NCBI GenBank assembly: GCA_030490835.1
Contig: CM059971.1
Span: 39,170,012 to 39,234,011 of the forward strand
Length of the DNA: 64,000 nucleotides
Direction: 5' to 3'
Source: Annona cherimola
Lineage: Eukaryota; Streptophyta; Magnoliopsida; Magnoliales; Annonaceae
Part shown: positions 42,850 to 55,366 of the stretch, piece by piece
Layout: each line of letters opens with the position of its first letter
Position numbering within the stretch: the first letter of the stretch is position 1
Program-made: the position numbers and the translations under genes
Notes under the pieces: model-generated
What the model saw: only the letters and a program-made list of their open reading frames with translations
The model's database searches: none
What the model was told of the DNA's origin: nothing

Positions 42850-44171
42850 TGTGGCTGTGGCGCCCCGAACCGGGGTGCCTAGAAACCTTACTCCGGGATC
42901 TTTATCGATTGGTAAACGTGACTCAGGATTGTTGCCCTGATCACACGGAGGGATTTTCAATTGGATCTCGTCCAAATTTTTTTTTCTTTCATTCTTTTTC
43001 TTTCATCACATAACAAACACTTGTCATCAATTTTACACATGATACTCATAATTTCTCATTACATAACATTATATCATCATATATGAACACATTCTTGACA
43101 TCAATTTCACATATATTATTCACATCATAATAACTAACTAATCTACATCACAAGTTCTTTCAATCTAAATATTTCATACATACATATTTTGAAAATTCCA
43201 TATAATCATTCATACCATATACAAACTGTTGGAAACAATAGTTAAAACAAAACAAATTGACCAAAGCATATGTTTTGATGATTAAACAACACAATTTGAG
43301 TAAATCTAAGCTACTAACATGTATTGTGCAAAGTTGTATGCAAAACAGAACAAGTCAAGTCGCAACCCAAGTCGACTTAGACATCAACTTCAGGCGAAGT
43401 CGATCCTGAAGTCGACTCCAGAAACAACTTCAAGAGGCATTTTTGGAAAGCATTGAAATTGGGAAATTAAACATCTGAAGTCGCAGATGAAGTCGACTCC
43501 ACTTGCGACTTGAGGCCAAGTTGCAGATGAAGTCGACTCCAGTATCGACTTGAAGTTGCACCTTTCTCTCCAGCGTTGATTTTGGGGACAACACATCCGG
43601 AGTCACATTCGAAGTCGACTTCACTTGCGACTTGAGGCCAAGTCGCACATGAAGTCGACCCCAAGATCGACTTGAGATTCTCAAGCCCAAGTTAAAAGTA
43701 CAAGTCCACTTCAAGATGAAGACAACTCAAACCTGAGATTATGAAGACTAATACAAGCTTAAAGCAAGCAAGGCATGTGAATTCAATTCCCAAATCAAAG
43801 ATGATTTGTCCATACAAGATTCAAGTTCTCTAAGTTCATAAGATTTGAAGCCAATCCAAGACAAATAAAGCCTCTGGTATTGAAGGACAAGAAAAGGAAA
43901 GAAGTTAAGCAAGCAAGAATTACATCGACAAAAATCAAACTGACTTGGCACCTGAAAATAGTCAAGTCGTACCCCAAGTCGACTCCAAGATCGACTTGAG
44001 GCCAAGTCTCAAATGAAGTCGACTCAGAAGACAGACTTGGTAGCTGAAGAACAGCCGAAGTCGCACACGAAGTCGACTCCAGCATGCAACTTGGGCGAAG
44101 TCGCAGACGAAGTCGACTCCACCTACAACTTGGAGATGTAACGTTCGAATTTTTGAACGTTGGACATTTAT

Positions 44172-46047
44172 TGTTAGTCCTGAGTTGATGGCTAAACCCA
44201 AGAGGGGAGGGGTGAATTGGGTTCTTTAAAAAATTCTTTGGTAAATTAAAAATCTTAACCCCTTGAAAGATTAATCCCCTTTTTGAAGGCAAATAGAGAG
44301 CAATAAGATAAAGCAATAAAAGAAAGCAAAAGACAAGATTTATAGTGGTTCGGGCAATCCTTCCCTACTCCACTCTTCCAAGCTCACACTCCGTTGTGAC
44401 TTGGGTTCCACTATGTATTCCTCAAATACACTTAGAGTCTCCGCTCTCTTCTAGATTCTAGCTCTATGGGGCATATACAACTTAGAGCCTATGCTCTCTT
44501 CTAGATTCCAGCTCTAGGGGGCATAAACAACACACTGCACAATTAGGTGATGAGTCTCACTCCAATCTCACACTACTTTGCATACACTTGATCTTAGCTA
44601 CCCAAGCTAAATCAAGTTCAATACAACAAGACTTTGAAATAAGAAAAACTACACTTTACAGAGATGTGTAGGCAGGTTGAGCTCGAGGAAGAAATTGTAG
44701 AAGCAGCTTGGATGAGTATCGATGAAGCAGCTTGCAACTTGAAGCTCTTTCTTCCTTTGAATGTATATGGACCACTCAAATATGGAGAAAATGAAATAGA
44801 AACTCCTTCTTGCACTTCTTTTCTCTCTTTGGACTTTGTAGTGTGTATAGTAGTGTATATGAGTGTCTTGTGTCTTCTTTCACGTTCATTTGAGTGTCCT
44901 TTTATAGAGCGAGGAAGATTTGAACGTTGTAGAGGTGGTTGGCGCGTAATAAATGATCTCCAACGTTCAAAAATTCGAACGTTATTTTCCAAGTCGAAGA
45001 TGGAGTCGACTTGGCCTGCGACTTGGCTTCCAAATCGCACCTGAGTCGACCTCGTGTGCAACTCCAGTTCTTCAGATTCCCAAGTCTGAGTCTTGGGTCA
45101 ACTTGGCCTCAGACTTCAACTCAAGTCGATCCTGGAGTCGACTTGGGTTGCGACTTGGCTCGGCCTTTGCTAAAAATGCTTTGATCTTCATTGGATTTGC
45201 TTCTATCTTGCTTGGCTTTCTTCCTTTAGTCCTTTTGATTCTGGAATGGCTCCTCATACTTGTAGATCTTGTAATTCTTGAAGAGCTTGTACTTGATTCA
45301 TCTTGGATTGGCTTGAATCTTGTGATTCTGAGGAGAGTTTGATTCTTGCATGATTGATTCATGCACCTTGCTTTGCATCTGACTCATTTGATCTTTAAGA
45401 CTTGAATATTTGAAACATACTTGTATCTTTGCCTTGGACTTGATAGACTTGATTTGATCTTAAACATGAATCCTTTCTTTGAACTTGAAAAACCCAAGTT
45501 AATCTTGAGAATAGTCTTTGCACCTTACTTTGGATTTAAGAAAGTTCAAATAGATTCTTGGAATAAGCTTAGAACTGCATTTTTGAAGTTTGAACTTCTC
45601 AAGTCGAGGATGGAGTCGACCTTGTTTGCGACTTCGCCCAAGTCTCACCTGGAGTCGACTTCGTCTGCGACTTGGGCATCTTTGTGCCCCAAAATCAGGT
45701 CTGGACAGTTTTTCTCGACTGAAGTCGATAGTGAGGTCGACTTCGTTTGCGACTTGGCTTCCCAAGTCGCAAGTGGAGTCGACTTAGCCTGCGACTTCAC
45801 CTGCTATTCTTCCAGTTGTGATTTTGCCTTTGAAGTTCTGCTTCAAGTCGATAATGGAGTCGACTTTGGGATCGACTTCACCCTAAGTCGAAGTCCAAGT
45901 CGACTTGGTGATCGACTTGACTATTTCAGTTCCTTAAAATATTTGGCAAACTCATTAGTATACTTGATATACTCAAATTAGTCTTTGTTAATCATCAAAA
46001 CTCATGCTTTGGTCAATTTTGTTTTGTTTTAAACATTGTTTCCAACA
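44172..46047 (-). repeat. Element F 3' LTR
   Basis: 1,876 bp; on + it starts TGTTAGTCC (one change from the usual TGTTGGTCC) and ends CCAACA. GTCGAC arrays lie at about 44995-45155 and 45600-45920. Plus-strand frames of 82-186 codons here are repeat-derived and not genes. Confidence 0.93.
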
Positions 46048-46060
46048 ATCTCCCCCTTTT
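46048..46060 (-). other. Terminal polypurine tract of F
   Basis: Minus-strand AAAAGGGGGAGAT next to the 3' LTR. Confidence 0.88.
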
Positions 46061-46346
46061 TGATGATTGACAAAACTAAATTGAGCTTGTTCCTTTCAAG
46101 ATAATTGCATTTCAAAAACAGAACATAACTGTCATAGCTTTCAACAGAACATAACTTTCAAACATTCAGAACATAGCTTTCAAACAAACATATCATTCAT
46201 AAAACACATATTTGAGCATAAACAAGTTTCATATATCATTCATGTTTTCAGTTTACAATGTAAAGCAAAGATGAAACCTAGATACAAACTACCCGACCCA
46301 AAACTCAAAAAAAACTCTACTCAATTCTCTACTCAATTCCTATTCT

Positions 46347-46362
46347 ATCTCCCCCTTTTTGT
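46347..46362 (-). other. Second, upstream polypurine tract in F
   Basis: Minus-strand AAAAAGGGGGAGAT preceded by GATTGAC, about 290 bp upstream of the terminal tract; counterpart of 10428-10440 in B. Confidence 0.55.
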
Positions 46363-46460
46363 CAATCTATCAAAAATTTGTCAATTCTCAAAGATTTTGT
46401 GAATTGAAATTGAGAGATGGGATATGAGATAGGTTTGATGGGACGGTTATGGGCTGATGA

Positions 46461-47966
46461 CTAGAAGGAGGAAGCTTGAGCGAGAGTGGGTTCTTGATGA
46501 ACTAAACCCGATTCGAAGGGATCAAGTTCAGGCATGGGTCGCTTCTTGTGATGGCCTGAGGCGAGGTGGTATCGAATGGTACGCATTTCCCGATCGATTC
46601 GATCTTGTCGGGAATGCATATCATTGATAGCATTCAAGACCTCAGTCACAAGACTAGTCATCCTATCCTCTTGGTGACCCATTTCTTCCCGAAGAGCCGA
46701 AATCTCTTCTTTGATACTTAAGAGTGTGATCTCTTGAGATGATGTAGGAGGCACTCGTTCGGGTGCAGCAGATCCTTGAGGTGAGTAGGATCCGTGCGTT
46801 GCGGGAGATACTGGCTCTTCTGGAGCAGGCGGTGCCTCGGGAGGTTGCTCCCCCTCAGCTTGTGCATTATCCTATTGCTCTCGAGCTGGCTCGCCTAGCT
46901 TCTCCCGTATCCTGTCTGCTCTGAATTGCTCCAGGTTGATCTTCATGAGTTGGAGCAGTGCCTTGTTGATGGCATTCGTCGTTTTGGGAACTTCAAAGGG
47001 TTCCCCTTCAATATCCACCTCTAGGCGTTCTAGGATCTTCGTGATCCAACTCCCGTAGGGTAGTACTCCTCTCGGGTTATCCTTTTTGCATGCCAAGGCT
47101 TCGAGAAAGAGTCTAGGAAGACTGATCTTTACTTTATTGACCAATTTCCATAAGATCATTGCTTCCTGTGGATTGAGTTGATTCCTTCCGCCTCCTTTTG
47201 GATAGATGCAGTGCGCAATGAGCAGACGAAGGACTCGCAGCCGAGGAGAAAGGTCCATATAGTGCAGGAATTTGGTGCCTGCATGGTATTTGTTGCTCTT
47301 GGTCAGCTCATTATAGATCTTCTCCATTGTAAGATCTTTGGGTAGCCTTTCTTCTTTAAATGGAACTCCGAGAATTCTCCCGATTCTCTTTATGGCTTCA
47401 TTCTGATCTGGATTAGCCATAGTTCCAAAATACATTTCTGATCCTTTGACATAAGTCGAGAACTCGGTGTCATCCCATAAGTAGTAGAACAGCCTGGTAA
47501 AGTCGGGATAGACCCTTTCTTCTGACTTCAACAGCTGTGTCCATCCTTGAAAGTCTAGCAACTCTTCTATATCAAATTCATAATCGCTAAGAAATTTGAA
47601 ATCGATTATTTTCGGGATGAATACCTTTCTCTCGTAGAAAAGCTTGTAGAAGCGACTATGTTGGAGCTCGGTTTTGAAGTATGTTGTGGGCATTTTCAAG
47701 ACTTGCCCTTTTGTGATTGGAATTCTTGCTGAGTTTGAGCTTTGAGGTTGACTTTTCGACCTCGGAGCTCGATCTGAAGATTGGGTAGCGGTTTGAAACC
47801 TGACCCTTCTGCCCGTCGATGTTGATGGTTCCTCTCTGGCTCTTTTTCCAGAAGTTCTTGGCCTTCTGGGAACTTCTTCCTCTGTAGTTGACCTTGAAGG
47901 TCTAGAAACAGGTTTGAGTGAAGGCTTTGAGACTGCTAGCTTTGGGAGTCTAGATTTTGGACCCAT
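46461..47966 (-). pseudogene. ORF3 of element F, one in-frame TAG
   Basis: About 500 codons in one frame, aligning with B ORF3 throughout. An amber codon at 46870-46872 stands where B has a Glu codon, leaving a 364-residue N-terminal and a shorter C-terminal piece. The basic N-terminus (KRAREEPSTS), the core (RLFYYLWDD, RLLIAHCI, PQEAMILWKL, LPYGSWITKI) and the C-terminal coiled coil (about 46720-46550) are all conserved. Keeping the frame open for 500 codons in two independently inserted copies, while pol in F has decayed, suggests that ORF3 was under selection until recently or that its lesion is young. Confidence 0.82.
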
Positions 47967-48014
47967 TTTGGTTTGAGAATTGAAAACTTAATAGGCTGGA
48001 GAAATAGAGTGATT

Positions 48015-48360
48015 TGAGAAAGAAAGGAGATGTTGGGAGTTCGGAATGGAGAGGCAGGTTGTCAGTGGGTTTGTCGGAATGGAGGAAGAAGAGTTTGGAA
48101 CGGCTGTTCACCGGAGATTTGCTGGAACAGAGAGCTTGCCGGAAACAGGGAGAAACAGAGAGAGAGAGATGGTTGGCCGGAGAGAGGGATCTGTCGAAAA
48201 GAGAAGGGAGGCAATGGCGAAAGAAGAGATCTGCCGGAGAGAGAAGAGACAGCTGGTTGCCGAGGTTTTGCGAAGGATACAAATCGCCGGGAGGAAATGA
48301 GAGGAAGAGAAAATGAGGAAGAAGAAAGAGGGAGAAAGAAGAAAAGAGAGGAAGGGAAGG
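48015..48360 (-). promoter_or_regulatory. Pyrimidine-rich leader upstream of ORF3 in F
   Basis: On the minus strand this is a CT-rich stretch ending just before the ORF3 ATG (47966), as at 8440-8850 in B. The GA-rich plus-strand frames (48014-48365) are low-complexity and rejected. Confidence 0.5.
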
Positions 48361-48367
48361 AATAGGA

Positions 48368-48525
48368 ATGGTCGCGCGTGCGGAGTCGACTTGCCCTAGG
48401 CGAAGTCGACTTCGACCCTGTGGAGTCGACTTCGCTATAGAAGCGGAGTCGACTTCAATTTCCCAAGTCGACTTGGCAGAGTCGACTTGGCTCCCATGGA
48501 GTCGACTTGACTCATCGACTTGACC
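48368..48525 (-). repeat. AAGTCGAC palindrome cluster between pol and ORF3 of F
   Basis: Seven GTCGAC hexamers plus extra half-sites in about 160 bp, between the pol stop and the pyrimidine-rich leader. B keeps three at the same place. Confidence 0.8.
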
Positions 48526-48557
48526 TTTTCAAATTTTTAATGTCTTGTTTAATTTTC

Positions 48558-51500
48558 CTAATTTAGCTCTATCATTCCCATATCATTCCTAATCTTACAA
48601 AATGATTCCTTAGCTAGTGGTTTGGTAAAGATATCAGCAATTTGGTCTTCTGTTTTCACATATTCTAAACAAATATCATGGTTTTCAACATGTTCTCTAT
48701 TGAAATGGTGTCTTACATCAATATGCTTGGTTCTTGAATGCAGTACGGGATTCTTAGTCAGACAAATTGCACTTGTATTATCACATCTAATAGGAATATC
48801 AAAATAATCAATACCATAATCTTTCAATTGTTGTTTCATCCAAAGTAATTGGGCACAACAACTACCGGCGGCTATGTATTCGGCTTCTGCAGTGGATAGA
48901 GCAACACTTGTTTATTTTCTTGAGTACCATGAAACTAACATATGTCCAAGAAACTGACAAGTTCCACTAGTACTCTTTCTATCTACTTTATAGCCGGCAA
49001 AATCCGCATCCGAATAGCCGATTAAATCAAAGGTTGACCCCTTTGGATACCATAGTCCAAGATTGGTAGTTTTTATCAAATATTTAAAAATCCTTTTTAC
49101 AGCAAGTAAATGTGATTCTTTAGGACATATTTGAAATCTAGAACACATACAAACACTGAATAAAATATCAGGTCTAGAAGCAGTTAAATATAGCAAAGAT
49201 CCTATCATGCTTCTATAAAGCTTTTGATCGATACATTTACCGTTTTCATCTGTGTCAATCTTGATTGTAGAGCTCATTGGAGTATTTGCCTCTTTGCTAT
49301 TTTGCATTCCAAATTTCTTGAGCATCTCTTTGACATACTTGAATTGGTTTAAGAATATCCCTTCACTTTGTTGCTTGATTTGCAGTCCAAGGAAGAAATT
49401 TAATTCTCCCATCATGCTCATTTCGAATTCGCTCTGCATAATCTTGGAAAATTCTTGACAAAGATTTTCATCAGTAGCACCAAATATTATATCGTCTACA
49501 TAAATTTGTACAATTAGAATGTTTTTATTTTTTACTTAATGAACAAAGTAGTATCAACTTTCCCTCTTTGAAACTCATGATCAATCAAAAATCTATTTAA
49601 CCTTTCATACCAAGCTCTTGGAGCTTGTTTTAGTCCATATAATGCTTTGGTCAATTTATAAACATACTTTGATTGATCCTTTTCTTCAAATCCAGGGGGT
49701 TGTTCAACATATACTTCTTCATTCAGATAACCGTTCAAAAATGCACTTTTTACATCCATTTGGAACAATTTGAAGTTCATATGAGAAGCAAATGCTAGTA
49801 AAATACGTATGACTTCTAATCTAGCCATGGGTGCATATGATTCTTCGAAATCAATTCCTTCTTCTTGGGAATACCCTTTGGCTACTAATCTGGCCTTGTT
49901 TCTAATTACAAGTCCGCTTTCATCTAATTTGTTCCTAAATACCCATTTGGTACCAATGATTGTATGATTATTTGGTCTAGGAACTAAATGTCATACATTG
50001 TTCCTTTCAAATTGGTTTAGCTCTTCTTGCATTGCAATAATCCAGTTTTCATCATTTAGAGCTTGTTCAATGGTATTTGGTTCAATTTTTGATACAAAAG
50101 CATATTGACCATAAATGTTTTATTTTGATCTCCTAGTTTTCACTCCTTCATATACATTTCCAATGACTTGCTCAATTGGATGAGCATTTTTGAACTTTAA
50201 ATCAGTTGGAGGTTTGTAAGAATCATTACCTTCGCTTACCTCTTCCTCCATGAGATTTTCTGGCTTGAGCTCGCTTTCCTTTGGTTGTTCTTTTCTTTTT
50301 GTGTTCATCTGTATCACTTAATTCATCCTCCTTTCTAGGAGTTTGGTTAAATTCATCAAAGATAACATGTATGAACTCTTCTACAACTTGGTTTCATTTA
50401 TTGAATACTCTATATGCTTTGCTATTTGATGAGTAACCAAGGAATATTGCCTCATCACTTTTAGCATCTAGTTTTCCCAAGTTGGTTTTTCCATTGTTCA
50501 AAACATAGCATGTGCATCCAAAAGCATGAAAATAGGAGATATTTGGTTTCCTTCCTTTCCATAGTTCATATGGGGTCTTTTTCAAGATTGCTCGAATGGT
50601 AACTCGATTCAAAACATGACAAGTTGTACTTACAGCTTCACCCCAAAATTTCTTGGATAGTTTGCTCTCATTTAGCATTGTTCTAGCCATCTCTTGTATA
50701 GTTCTGTTTTTTCTTTCAACTACTCCATTTTGTTGTGGAGTTCTTGGTGCAGAAAATGTGTGATGAATTCCTTTTTCATTACAAAATTCTATGAATCGTT
50801 TGTTTTCGAATTCACCACCATGATCGTTTCTTATGGTTACAATTGTACTTTGTTTTTCATTTTGCACCAAATTTACAAAGGTTGCAAACATAGAGAAGGC
50901 TTCATCTTTGCTAGCTAAGAGAATTATCCATGTAAACCTTGAAAAATCATCAACAATCACAAACACATATCTCTTTCCACCAATGGTTAAAATGTCGGAT
51001 GGCCCGTATAGATCCATGGCAATTCAAGTGGCCTAGTGGTGGAAATTTCCTTTTTGGTAGAGAAAGACATTTTAGGTTGTTTAGATAATTGACATGCCTT
51101 GCAGATTTTGTCTTTGTCATATTTCAACTTTGGCAAGCCTTCTACCAAACTCTTTTTCCATAGGGTCTTTATATTTCCCATGTTTATATGTCCAAGCCTT
51201 TTATGCCAAACCCATGCATCATTATCAATGGTCATTAGACATTGACCATCTAGTTCATCAAGTGAAACCAAATATACATTTTCATATCTTTTTCCACTAA
51301 ACATGATATGTTCTCCATCAAATATATTACATATAGATGATTCAAACACAACCTTATATCCTTTGTCACATAATTGGCTAATGCTCATTAGATTATGCTT
51401 GAGTCCTTCAACAAACAAAACATCTTCCATGCATGCATTTGAAATACTATGTATTTTTCCTTTACTTTTAATTTTACCTTTTTCATTATTACCAAAGGCA

Positions 51501-51631
51501 ACTGTTCCATAGTTGCAAGGCGTAAGTTTATGAAATAGACTTCTTTCTCCGGTCATATGCCTTGAACAACCGCTATCCATGAACCATACATTATTTGCCT
51601 TTGACTTAAAACATGTCTGAAAAATAAACAA
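48558..51631 (-). pseudogene. pol: Element F pol, multiply broken
   Basis: Copia polyprotein in fragments: protease with intact DSG and pre-integrase zinc domain (51631 to about 51020); a 4-nt deletion near 51020; integrase core (51017-50394); a CGA-to-TGA stop near 50393; a frameshift near 50320; a linker piece (50317-50120) ending in a CAA-to-TAA stop; the same Trp-to-TGA stop as B near 49990; RT (49828-49532); a TAA near 49530; RT palm to RNase H (49439-48912); a TAA near 48910; and the RNase H C-terminus (48839-48558). No functional protein is expected. Pol opens in the +1 frame relative to gag. Confidence 0.92.
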
Positions 51632-51638
51632 GTAAATC

Positions 51639-53441
51639 TTATCTCTTTGGTACCCATTTTATGGGTCCATTTGGGTTAGTAAAACAATTCAATCTTTGTA
51701 GTTCTAACTTTGAAAGCCCAAATCTTATGTTCCTTGAAACCCAAACTAATTTTGCACCATGATCATACAGTTTCTTAAGGTTACATTTATAGATTGTATG
51801 ACCCATTTTATTGCAAAAATTGCAAGCCATAGGTAATCTTGGAGTAGGCCTCCAAGTATCTAATGGTTCAAACGTTGGCCTTCTAGTCCACATAAAATTT
51901 TTCTTTTGTGGCTTATATATAGGTGCAGTTTTTGTTTGATATTTCCCAAGTATTTGTACATTTGATTTGTTACTTTCTTTTTGCTCAAATGTATAGTAAC
52001 CAAGACCTCTTTTATTTGTTTGAGAGGTCATATTTAGAAACATCTTTACATTCTCTCCTGGATTAGAGAACTTAGCTAATGATTCATTTAATGATCCGTT
52101 CTCCTTTTTCAGCAAATCATTTTCATCTTTCAATTTGTCTAATCTTTCTGCGAGTTTACCATTTACAATTATTGCTGTATCACATTGTCTTTTCTTAATC
52201 GTAAACTTGCTTCCTAATTTCTTCAACTCTTCATATAATGAATCATAAGCAATTTGCAGTTCTTCTAATTCAGCACATTTGAGGCATTCTTGAGGAGAAG
52301 AATAACTTGATTGAGAATGGTAAGACTTGGAAGTTACCTCTTCATTGGTTGTGCACTTTGTTGAGGTATTTTGTTCCTCTTGTTCGATTTGCGCCATGCA
52401 GCATATTCTAGCACAATCTTCCGCCTCGATTTCGTCGGTTGAGGAGCTACTTGTTGTAGATTCTTCATCATTCACGTACATGACTCTTCCTTTATTTCTT
52501 TGAAATCTTTTGTTGTCCCCTCGATCCTTTCTTTGCTCCTTTGCCTTGCTTTCTTCGGGCGTTGGGCATTGAGCCTGCATGTGTCCCGAACCGCCGCATC
52601 GGTAACATTTGGTTGGTTCTTTCTTTTTCTCTCTGGAATTTCTATCTTTGAAACTTCTGAAATTTCTGCCTTTCCTCACAAATTTTCTGAAACGTTTTGT
52701 GAGTAGGGCAATCTCGTCGTCGTTTTGAGAGGGTGAGGTGTCGTCTGTGTCTTGTGCGGCTTTCAAGGCAATTGCTCTTTTGCCCTTGTGTTGATCTTCA
52801 TTTCTTTTCTTGATTAACTCATGTGACATTAATGAGCTAATTAAGTCTTCTAGCTTCAATGTGTTGAGGTCTTTGGCTTCTTCTATTGCAGTAATATTTG
52901 GAGTCCATGATTCAGGTAGAGCTCTCAAAATCTTCATAACCTGCTCAGATTCAGATATAGCCTTTCCAAGACCTTTTAAAGCATTAGTAATTTTTGAGAA
53001 TCTAGCAAACATTTCAGAAATGTTTTTTGTTTTTAGCATTCTAAAGTTTTCTAGTTCTCCAATCAAAATATTTCTTCTCGTCCCTTGGACTTGAGAAGTT
53101 CCTTCATAAATGGAGGTTAACGTATCCCATATCTCTTTGACGGTTAAGCAAGAGGATACTCTATCATATTCAGAAGCTGTAAGAGCACAAAATAATGAGT
53201 TCATAGCTTTGGCATTGCTCTTTACAATTCTTACTTCCTCATCAGTCCATTTGGAAGCTCTTTCATCGGTAGGCAAGGTTACTCCATCTTGGATTGCAAT
53301 CCAAGAATCCATGTCGGTAGCCATAATAAGTTTCTTCATACGAAGCTTCCAATATCCAAAATTGTTCCCATCAAACAATGGTGGCCTTGTAAAGGATTTG
53401 CCTTCAGCAAATGCGGGAACTGAAGTAGATTGGGATGCCAT
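51639..53441 (-). CDS. gag: Element F gag, intact 600-residue Gag
   Basis: The only complete Gag in the window. It starts at the ATG 34 nt inside the primer site. Layout: UBN2-type gag domain (RPPLFDGNNFGYWKLRM near residues 19-35); a basic region; zinc knuckle CYRCGGSGHMQAQC (about 279-292); an acidic/Ser-rich linker; a predicted coiled coil (about 390-470, ELEELQIAYDSLYEEL onward); and a second zinc knuckle CNFCNKMGHTIYKC (about 552-565), near the C-terminus. It would assemble particles and bind element RNA. A Gag with two CCHC knuckles separated by a coiled coil is long for copia but fits the SIRE lineage. It ends 8 nt before the pol frame used by F. Because Gag is intact while pol is not, F could at most supply Gag in trans. 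Confidence 0.93.
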   Translation of the reverse strand: MASQSTSVPAFAEGKSFTRPPLFDGNNFGYWKLRMKKLIMATDMDSWIAIQDGVTLPTDERASKWTDEEVRIVKSNAKAMNSLFCALTASEYDRVSSCLTVKEIWDTLTSIYEGTSQVQGTRRNILIGELENFRMLKTKNISEMFARFSKITNALKGLGKAISESEQVMKILRALPESWTPNITAIEEAKDLNTLKLEDLISSLMSHELIKKRNEDQHKGKRAIALKAAQDTDDTSPSQNDDEIALLTKRFRKFVRKGRNFRSFKDRNSREKKKEPTKCYRCGGSGHMQAQCPTPEESKAKEQRKDRGDNKRFQRNKGRVMYVNDEESTTSSSSTDEIEAEDCARICCMAQIEQEEQNTSTKCTTNEEVTSKSYHSQSSYSSPQECLKCAELEELQIAYDSLYEELKKLGSKFTIKKRQCDTAIIVNGKLAERLDKLKDENDLLKKENGSLNESLAKFSNPGENVKMFLNMTSQTNKRGLGYYTFEQKESNKSNVQILGKYQTKTAPIYKPQKKNFMWTRRPTFEPLDTWRPTPRLPMACNFCNKMGHTIYKCNLKKLYDHGAKLVWVSRNIRFGLSKLELQRLNCFTNPNGPIKWVPKR

Positions 53442-53475
53442 ATCGATAAGATCTTTTTGGTAGACTCAAAGACCT

Positions 53476-53487
53476 GCTCTGATACCA
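53476..53487 (-). other. Primer binding site of element F
   Basis: Minus-strand TGGTATCAGAGC, two bases from the 5' LTR end. Confidence 0.92.
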
Positions 53488-53489
53488 CT

Positions 53490-55366
53490 TGTTGGTCCCG
53501 AGTTGATGGCTAAACCCAAGAGGGGAGGGGTGAATTGGGTTCTTTAAAAAATTCTTTGGTAAATTAAAAATCTTAACCCCTTGAAAGATTAATCCCCTTT
53601 TTGAAGGCAAATAGAGAGCAATAAGATAAAGCAATAAAAGAAAGCAAAAGACAAGATTTATAGTGGTTCGGGCAATCCTTCCCTACTCCACTCTTCCAAG
53701 CTCACACTCCGTTGTGACTTGGGTTCCACTATGTATTCCTCGAATACACTTAGAGTCTCCGCTCTCTTCTAGATTCTAGCTCTAGGGGGCATATACAACT
53801 TAGAGCCTATGCTCTCTTCTAGATTCCAGCTCTAGGGGGCATAAACAACACACTGCACAATTAGTTGATGAGTCTCACTCCAATCTCACACTACTTTGCA
53901 TACACTTGATCTTAGCTACCCAAGCTAAATCAAGTTCAATACAACAAGACTTTGAAATAAGAAAAACTACACTTTACAGAGATGTGTAGGCAGGTTGAGC
54001 TCGAGGAAGAAATTATAGAAGCAGCTTGGATGAGTATCGATGAAGCAGCTTGCAACTTGAAGCTCTTTCTTCCTTTGAATGTATATGGACCACTCAAATA
54101 TGGAGAAAATGAAATAGAAACTCCTTCTTGCACTTCTTTTCACTCTTTGGACTTTGTAGTGTGTATAGTAGTGTATATGAGTGTCTTGTGTCTTCTTTCA
54201 CGTTCATTTGAGTGTCCTTTTATAGAGTGAGGAAGATTTGAACGTTGTAGAGGTGGTTGGCGCGCAATAAATGATCTCCAACGTTCAAAAATTCGAACGT
54301 TATTTTCCAAGTCGAAGATGGAGTCGACTTGGCCTGCGACTTGGCTTCCAAATCGCACCTGGAGTCGACCTCGTGTGCAACTCCAATTCTTCAGATTCCC
54401 AAGTCTGAGTTTTGGGTCGACTTGGCCTCATACTTCAACTCAAGTCGATCCTGGAGTCGACTTGGGTTGCGACTTGGCTCGGCCTTTGCTAAAAATGCTT
54501 TGATCTTCATTGGATTTGCTTCTATCTTGCTTGGCTTTCTTCCTTTAGTCCTTTTGATTCTTGAATGGCTCCTCATACTTGTAGACCTTGTGAGTCTTGA
54601 AGAGCTTGTACTTGATTCATCTTGGATTGGCTTGAATCTTGTGATTCTGAGGAGAGTTTGATTCTTGCATGATTGATTCATGCACCTTGCTTTGCATCTG
54701 ACTCATTTGATCTTTAAGACTTGAATATTTGAAACATACTTGTATCTTTGCCTTGGACTTGATAGACTTGATTTGATCTTAAACATGAATCCTTGCTTTG
54801 AACTTGAAAAACCCAAGTTAATCTTGAGAATAGTCTTTGCACCTTACTTTGGATTTGAGAAATTTCAAATAGATTCTTGGAATAAGCTTGGAACTTCATT
54901 TTTGAAGTTTGAACTTCTCAAGTCGAGGATGGAGTCGACCTTGTTTGCGACTTCGCCCAAGTCGCACCTGGAGTCGACTTCGTCTGCGACTTGGGCATCT
55001 TTGTGCCCCAAAATTAGGTCTGGACAGTTTTTCTCGACTGAAGTCGATAGTGAGGTCGACTTCGTTTGCGACTTGGCTTCCCAAGTCGCAAGTGTAGTCG
55101 ACTTAGCCTGCGACTTCACTTGCTATTCTTCCAGTTTTGATTTTTCCTTTGAAGTTCTGTTTTAAGTCGATAATGGAGTCGACTTTGGAATCGACTTCAC
55201 CCTAAGTCGAAGTCCAAGTCGACTTGGGGATCGACTTGACTATTTCAGTTCCTTAAAAAATTTGGCAAACTCATTAGTATACTTGATATACTCAAATTAG
55301 TCTTTGTTAATCATCAAAACTCATGCTTTGGTCAATTTTGTTTTGTTTTAAACATTATTTCCAACA
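53490..55366 (-). repeat. Element F 5' LTR
   Basis: 1,877 bp, nearly identical to 44172-46047. GTCGAC arrays lie at about 54310-54470 and 54920-55235. CTATAAAAGG is at 54216-54225 (minus) as the TATA box, with GAACGTT blocks just upstream on the element strand (about 54240-54301). Confidence 0.93.

Larger units (their letters stand above)
44172..55366 (-). mobile_element. Element F: full-length SIRE-like copia retrotransposon with ORF3
   Basis: An 11.2-kb minus-strand element with LTRs of 1,876 bp (44172-46047, 3') and 1,877 bp (53490-55366, 5'), and a perfect target duplication TTTAT (44167-44171, 55367-55371). It has the same plan as B: primer site, gag, pol, palindrome cluster, pyrimidine-rich leader (GA-rich on +), ORF3, two purine tracts. 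Gag is intact, ORF3 has a single in-frame stop, and pol carries many stops and at least two frameshifts. It sits inside L, a solo LTR of the same family in the opposite orientation. Confidence 0.95.

Noticed and set aside
44664..45044. 126-codon plus-strand frame, also partly at 53982-54230
   Set aside because: Lies in F's two LTRs, antisense to the element, with no similarity to any protein I recognise; LTR duplication explains its two copies.
48014..48365. Plus-strand frames of 84-111 codons, Arg/Glu-rich
   Set aside because: Antisense reading of F's pyrimidine-rich ORF3 leader.
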